Origin: Marisa cornuarietis
Taxonomy: Eukaryota > Mollusca > Gastropoda > Architaenioglossa > Ampullariidae
Direction: 5' to 3'
DNA length: 64,000 nt
Assembly (NCBI GenBank): GCA_004794655.1
Contig: SMMW01000555.1
Coordinates: forward strand, 5,117,001 to 5,181,000
The notes under the pieces were generated by a model that saw nothing but the letters and a program-made list of their open reading frames with translations, was not told the DNA's origin and did no database searches. This document shows, piece after piece, positions 57,501 to 64,000 of this stretch. A program made the position numbers and the translations under genes. Each line of letters opens with the position of its first letter. Position 1 is the first letter of the stretch.

Positions 57501-60500
57501 AGAAATGTTATGGGCTATTTATGCAGGGGGGTAGGAGGAGAAGAAACTATGTGCAAAATTTGATCTACAGCTTTACAAACACACATCACAGTTGATGTTA
57601 CCATATCTTTCACTGGTTCTGTCTTCACTGCTGAGCACACCTGTGCACCACTCAACAGCTAAAATATCTCGTTATCGTTTAGATCAATAATGCAGAGATG
57701 GATCCAAGGGAAATCACTCTGCCAAGCTTGCAGAAGTCTGGGTATGGGCGTGGCAGAGTGCACTGAGTCACATTACCTGGAGCATGGTGTGGGGTCCATG
57801 GTTGAAATCATTGATTTTTGTTGGAAAACAAGCTAGCGTTCTTTGTGAGCTGCCAGCCATTCCTGGAAAGAGTTGTGCCCAGAATTGATTAAGTTGGATA
57901 AGACAGTAGTAATGAATTATGCATCATTGCCAGAAAATTGGTCTAAATGCCACCTGTGAGCTTGTTTTAAGAGAAATTTGAGATATCTGAACAAGCTCCA
58001 CTTGGCTTGTCTGCAAGGATGTAGCAGTTGTCACGAACAGCATATAAAATTTTCCCTTGTCAGAAACATTGCTTTTTGTTTTGGCATTTTAAATCTCAGC
58101 TCCAGCACTTTTATGTTCTGTGGTTTGCTTAGGAGAAAAGCTGTTAAAAGCTGGTCACTAGTTGTAGTAGATGTACTAAAAGAACTGATGGAGCTTAAAA
58201 CTGGTTCTACACTAAAAATTTATCTGTGATTTGGCTGTCTGCCATTTGACATGATGACAGAATTTTGCAATCTCCCTCTCTGCAAAACACAGTTTTGCAA
58301 CATTTCCTATTTGCTGAAAACAGCTGCCTTGGGTTGATATTAGATGCTAGTCCAACCATGCTCCGAGTCTAAATTTTTCAGGATGTTGAGGCTTTATAAG
58401 ATCAAAGCATGTCAAGCTCATGCATGCACACATGCAGTGCTACTTGCCTTCGGCAGAAGAATGCACTCATTCATTATTGACAGGTGATCAGCCCTGCAAC
58501 TAGAGTAATCTCTTCATGAAGTCTTTTCTTCTAGCTTAGATCTTTGCCAACCTAGTTAAGTTGAAGCCTTCCTTGAATAACTCAGTGTGTTTCATATCAT
58601 TGCAAACAGAACCTTTTTAGGAAAGCAGACCAATTGTTAGTGCTTTTGTAGGTGTTTGGTTACATACAAATCATATGTTAATTACAAATTGAAATCCTTT
58701 CTCAAATGCTATCTCCAGATTGAAGTCTGCAGATGGCCTAAACGCAAGCAAAGCCGGGTTTTTCTTTCGTAGTATGAGAAGTAGCTCATGGCTGTATAGC
58801 TTTGTTGATTTTGTTTATTCATATAATTCTGATTTATGTTTGCTGATTGATTTGTGTAAATTGCTGCAAATAATTGATGGAGTGAGCTTAACACTAATGT
58901 GAATTTTGTTTCACATTTGTGGAGCATGAGTCATTTCAAACAATTTTCAGGAAATGGGAAACATGATCATGTTTTCTGTTTCAAAACACTCAAAGACCTG
59001 TTGAATTCCTATGCAAGATTTGATGTGAAAAGAAATTGTGCCCATATGTTTGGAATGGTTTTGTCTTTACCAATATAACTGGGTTGCCTGACCATTGCCA
59101 ATCAGTGAAAGCTCATAAAATCCATACGGCTTTATGCTTAGTTCATGCTTTCTTTGTTAAACGTCAGAATTATGAGCATCTCAATAGTAATAACAAAGCA
59201 TAATCTTAATAAAGCGCATACTTTTTTCCAGGTCCAGTTAAGAGGAAATCTGGTGTTAAAGGTAAAGAGGCTTATTTGTATACAGCTATTTTCAAATGCA
59301 TTTTAATGGAAAGTGGTTTTCTGTAATTTTAAGGACGTTCATTAATGAGTGTTTTAGTTTGTTTTTTTAAATTAAAGTAGTCGGTATAAATGATGAGCAT
59401 GTAATAGCATTGTAGTGATAAGGAAAAAAGCAACATTTGGCATGTCTGCTGTTGTTTGCATTGCAATTTAAAAAAAAATAGTAAAAAAAAAGGTCTGTAG
59501 TTTCAAGTGTGCTGTGGTGTTGTAGGATGAATAGATTAATGGCAAACCTGACTTAGTAAATGTTGCTGCCGCTATTACATTCTGAAAGTCAGCCTTCGGT
59601 TCAGTCTGGAAGTCTTATTGTCTTTTATCACATTCACATTGTTTTGAATTAGAAAATTTAATTTATGAACGTTGCTTGCTATCAGTGAAGAGATGACATA
59701 TGTACCTTGGAGAAAATGTAGGTTTTGGGATAAATCTGTGGTCATCTTGACAAAGTTTGCAAAAATTGAAGGGGGATTGAATGTAATAGCATGTTTAAAC
59801 AAGCCTTTAAGTTTTGCATAGGAATAAATTGATGATTTATTTTGTGGAGAGCATTTTTGGGATAAAACCATGAGCTAACATATCTACACTATTTCACCTG
59901 CTTTTCTAGTGTAGTCATGGTTCTTAAATAGCTATAATATTGACAACTAGTATGATTGCAGTGCATTCAGATGTTTCTCATAACACAACATTGGTTGTTT
60001 GTGTCGATATCTCTCACAAATTTAGACATATGAAGCCACACCTGGGCCAAACAGTATCTAATAAGATGCTTAGCAGGTTTTAACATGAGGCTTTTTCAGT
60101 GTCTTCTCAAGAAAGTTTATAGGACAATTAAAACTAGGAAAATTGTTTCATTTCATGTTTTTTTGTGAAAACTTAGTTTCGCTATCTTTTATTAAGGCCA
60201 GGCATTCATGTTAACATAAGAAAGAGAAATTTTTTTTGGTTTATTCGCATTGCTTCTGGTGGTTAGCATTTAGAGATAGAAATAAGCAGCTGAAGAACAT
60301 CAGTTTTTTTTTATTCTGTTAGATATTACAGTGGCGCAAGACAAGGAATACAGTAATATGCCATGAAATTTGCAGAATAACGAATATTTCTAGAGAAATA
60401 TTTTAAGATAGCCCCTAGCTGTCAGTTTAGGATTATAAGACAGATGACAAGGGTGGGTAACTTGTGAGTGGCAGTAAAAAGCGCTTAAACAGTTTTTTTT

Positions 60501-63500
60501 CTTCTGTAATCCAAACAAGGATGGTTATGCGCGAAAGAATAGTTTGGTGCATTTTTATGTGATCGATTTTTAAAACCCAAACAAAAGAGTCGTTCAGTTT
60601 CAACAAAGAGCGGCTGATGTAATGGCATTGCTCTTGGCAGCAGTGATGGTAGCGTATGGGAGACGCGGGACAATAGTAAGAGGCTACATGCTCGTGTTAC
60701 GGGATAGTTTGTTTCCTCCCAGCCAGCTTCAGAGACGACAGTGGTTGGTGGTGGTGGTAGGGGTGTAATACGATAAAGGAAGCGAGCTATACATTAGTGT
60801 TTTCGGCAGTGTCGATACGCCTTTGCAAGTGTTGCGAGACGGCGGTGGGTATCGTAACTGTGCACATGATCTGGAGATTAAAAGACCCATCTCCCCATTT
60901 CCCACCCTGGTTGTCGACTTGCCTGCGTTTAATGCTAACTGTCGTGTTCAGTTCTGTTAGAATGACATTAATTGCGGGTCAAGTAGGGTACTTCGTATTT
61001 AATAATTATAACGATTTGCGCCAAGGATGTTACCGTTTCTCACGAAGAGTCTGGCATGCAAGGCAGGCTGTGCAAGAGCATCTGCGTCTTCCGTTGGCCG
61101 TGATATGTTAAAGCTTCTGGAGGAAGATGGGTTAAGATTAGTAACTGTTAGGTTATAGGTAAGTATCTCGCATGTTTGTAAAGAATGCGTGCGTGCTTTT
61201 ACAAGCAGTGAAACTGCAGTGCCAGGACTGCTGGCAAGAAGATATAAAGCCGTGTCCATCATCTCGAGGTCGAAAACTTCCCTGACCACGATAAGAAAAG
61301 ATTGTGCATAACAGACTAGCGGCCTAACGGCTGAAGAGCAAGCTGTGAGCGGCGACCTCGCATCAGGCTGGTGGGGGAGGATGGTCATTCTGGGTAGATG
61401 GACATCCGGTTAGAAGCGCATCTTACAGAGTGATGACTCCCCCTTCTAAGCTTTCGCTGGGTGCATGATTTATCTTCGGTCTTGGGATTAGGAGGCAGCG
61501 TGAGAAGTAAACGGCGGGCATGGATGGTTAATGGCAACGTGTGGTTGGGGTGGTCGTGTTCAGTGCGGGATGGAAGGGGAAGGTTGGGTTGGCGTCCTCG
61601 CCACTACAGCCTGCCAACAGGCGCTGATTAAAGAAAGCCCCAGGACTGCTAGCATCGACCAGCTTCTGCGCTTCTGTCGCCATGACGCTAAAAGACAACC
61701 TGGTTCCAGCTCACCGGTTCTGCATAGGGGGATGGTGGTGGTGGACGGCTGAAGTGTGTGTGTGGGGGGGAGGGGTCTCAAGGGATGGGTGGTTAGCGGG
61801 GTAGCTCGAGATTGTAGATGGGGTGGGGGTGGTGACATGACAGTACTTCGGATGTTGTGACAAGTGCTTGGTAAAAATGAACAGAGTAGGGGCAAGGAAG
61901 TGTTAAGATAATGTATTCCGTGTTTGGCCCGGTATTGTTCGGTCTTACCATGGCAACTTCCAATACAAGCATTGTATCCAAAGCACTCATTTATGTCTCG
62001 CCGCGCTTTGCTTCTTTTTCATTGACGGTGCCCGTTGTGGCTAAATCAAACCCATAGCATCCATGAACTTAATATAAAGCTTCTTGAAACCTTCTTCCAG
62101 TGTACTCTAGCTTTTATCAGATTTTCCTGGTTTTAAATGCGTCCATTTCGGGCCGGAGAGGCGTACGATCTACATATCTCTAGTTTATTTAGTCGAGCAT
62201 CCTTATCTTCGGTAACTTTTGTTGCGGTTTTAACACCCAGAAGAGTGTAAAGAGTGCGTAACAGCTGAAGATTTCCCGCTGCGTGCGCCTCGTTCAGTGT
62301 TAGAAAGAAGGGGTTGTGACTTCAGTCATGGTAGTGTGGGAAAACGTGAGAAAAGGGGCCCATTGTATCATGTGCCGCCTCAAATGGACCTCGTACCTTG
62401 TTTTGTCCACCACCGCTTCGGTAACAATGCAAGTGCAATGCACTGTAATTCGCGCAAATTGTCTGAATGTAAACTGGGAGCTATTTGACAGTATAACCGC
62501 AGTAACGGTGTGTAAATGAATCTTTCACAAGGAAGGCATGCTTCCTGCTGTACTCTTTTTTTTCTTTTTTGAAGGCCGCCAGTTTATTAGACTGTAAAAC
62601 CGAAGCTACATGTAATAGTATTTCAAAATGTTACTGAACGTTAAAAACCATTAAAAATTCCAAGATAAGGAGATATAAATTTTGCGCGCGGTTTTACTGT
62701 ATTTTGTTTTAACTGCTGGAATTAGGGCATGGTTAGTGGTGCCAGTGGCGTTTCACTTGTTTTGCAGACGATAAGCATCCGTTCACTTATAGAAAGATGC
62801 TTGACTGACACTTAGCTTTAGGTGTCCTTGGATTTCGAAGAAACACCCAGAATCTTGACCAGTTAACAGACGGCGAACCTGTTTGTACGCACATGTCGAG
62901 TCTCTTCACATTGAGCTTAACAGATTACGTAGATTAATACCTAGGGATGGGGGCTTCGATATAAACTTATGTACTCGTAGCTTTTCTTCCCTTTTATACT
63001 CTGTTTATAGACAGGCTGTTCGCATTAGGTCTATAAACACTCGCAAAAAAAAAAGGAAAAAGCCTTGCCATACGTCACGGTTCGAGAATGTTCAGACGCT
63101 TGGCTTAGATACAAGTCGATACTGATCTGAATCTGCTTTAGTTTCCGTAGTAGAGGCTTCTTGAAGACCAGGGGCATTTAATCATTCAGACCAAGAATGA
63201 AATAGTAATTAAGAACCCAGATTGACCGGATATATGTGTGTGCTGCCTCGTGAAATTGAAAAAAAAGTTTTTGGTGCTCAGAAGACAGTGTTGGGCACAA
63301 AAGGTGCAGTTTGTTGGAATACTCAGAAGCGGGCATAGTGGCACGAGGGACCTGTTTGAACATGTCAAAACTTGTATGCACGCCTCAAAAGCAGCAAATG
63401 ATGTGATTACAAACGGGAGTCTGGGGAATTAGGTTGGTTCAGCGTTAGAAAAGAGTGGGCGGGAATGGGAAATAATTGTCGCGCTGTCGTCGCCCAGTCC

Positions 63501-64000
63501 TGCCGGTCACCTTGGGATTTCCCTCCTTTTAACTGACTGAAGCCATCTTAATCAAGCCAGGCTAGTAAAAGTGTAGCAAACTCAAACCTTTAGTTCAAAA
63601 TTTTCCTATTCGATTTCATGCTCAGGATTTTATTTCAATTTAAGTTTTAAAAAAATGTATGACTACATGTACTTAAAATTTGGTGACGTTTTAATTTTTT
63701 TTAGGAGAATGTGTAAACTAGATTTCAATGACAGGGAAAATTTGTTTTACTTGTATTTCTTAGTTTCAGTTTATTCGGAAGAATAGAGGTTTACTTGGGC
63801 AACTGTTCAGTTGCAGGCCGCTTGGAGTTTTCTAGGTAATGTCGCTCAGGCAAAACTAAGATTTCTGCGATAGGAGGTGACCTATCTAGCAGATGTCGTA
63901 CTCATCCTCTGGCTCTGGGCTTGTAATCAGTCTCAGTGACGCGCTCTAACCGGTCACGCTTGACACGTGCGACGGCTGGGGTTTTCTTCCAGGTGTCCGT
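54506..64000. other. Right-hand 9.5 kb: no supported gene
   Basis: AT-rich to about 60.5 kb, then more GC-rich (60.6-62.5 kb). Weak exon candidates only: 55819-55874 (+), an ATG followed by 56 nt and a GTAAGA donor; 59232-59261 (+), a possible 30-nt microexon between CCAG and GTAAAG; and an acceptor-like TTTTCTTCCAG just before the window end (63992). These do not join in frame with each other. DET1's 5' UTR probably lies in the first few hundred bases; TTTTCCAG and CTTCCAG acceptor-like sites just upstream of its start allow a non-coding first exon. Confidence 0.4.

Noticed and set aside
59232..59261. 30-nt microexon candidate (CCAG...GTAAAG) on the plus strand
   Set aside because: Its open frame (PVKRKSGVK) is not in phase with the only upstream exon candidate at 55819-55874; joining them gives an immediate stop.
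60999..61388. 129-codon minus-strand ORF
   Set aside because: No recognisable domain, no convincing splice or start context, and a competing ORF on the other strand.

Overview
The window is nuclear DNA from an animal. It is AT-rich, with intron-split genes that use GT-AG splicing, long introns, microsatellites and many small transposon relics. Three genes can be rebuilt end to end, and all three encode deeply conserved animal proteins. The abundance of short hAT-like elements, tRNA-derived SINEs and LINE 3' ends suggests an invertebrate, probably a mollusc or another lophotrochozoan. That lineage call is an inference and is not proven by any single feature.

Layout. 1-3.7 kb: repeats (a palindromic MITE, a 181-bp hAT-like MITE with an 8-bp target duplication, a composite SINE, a CAGG-ended element) and, at 3697-3781 on the minus strand, a candidate first coding exon of a gene running left out of the window. 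4.2-5.8 kb: another MITE copy and a decayed LINE 3' end. 6283-12109 (+): complete ten-exon gene for the mitochondrial ATP synthase alpha subunit, including the targeting peptide, with one GC-AG intron. 17632-38697 (-): complete five-exon gene for a RIT/Ric-type Ras GTPase (219 aa) spread over 21 kb. It is convergent with the ATP synthase gene, and its introns hold SINE, hAT and LINE relics and a GC-rich patch at about 20.0-21.5 kb. 38.7-47.9 kb: intergenic, with a nested MITE, a 415-bp hAT-like element, microsatellites, a G-quadruplex-prone tract and a decayed LINE reverse transcriptase. 47969-54505 (-): complete five-exon DET1 gene. 54.5-64 kb: no gene I can support, only weak exon candidates.

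The three genes are unrelated in function (oxidative phosphorylation, small-GTPase signalling, CRL4 ubiquitin ligase) and show no operon-like organisation. I found no sign of a new biological system. The most useful observations are the splice-resolved gene models, the GC-AG intron, the SINE with two tRNA-like modules, the nested transposon, and the orphan first exon at the left side.
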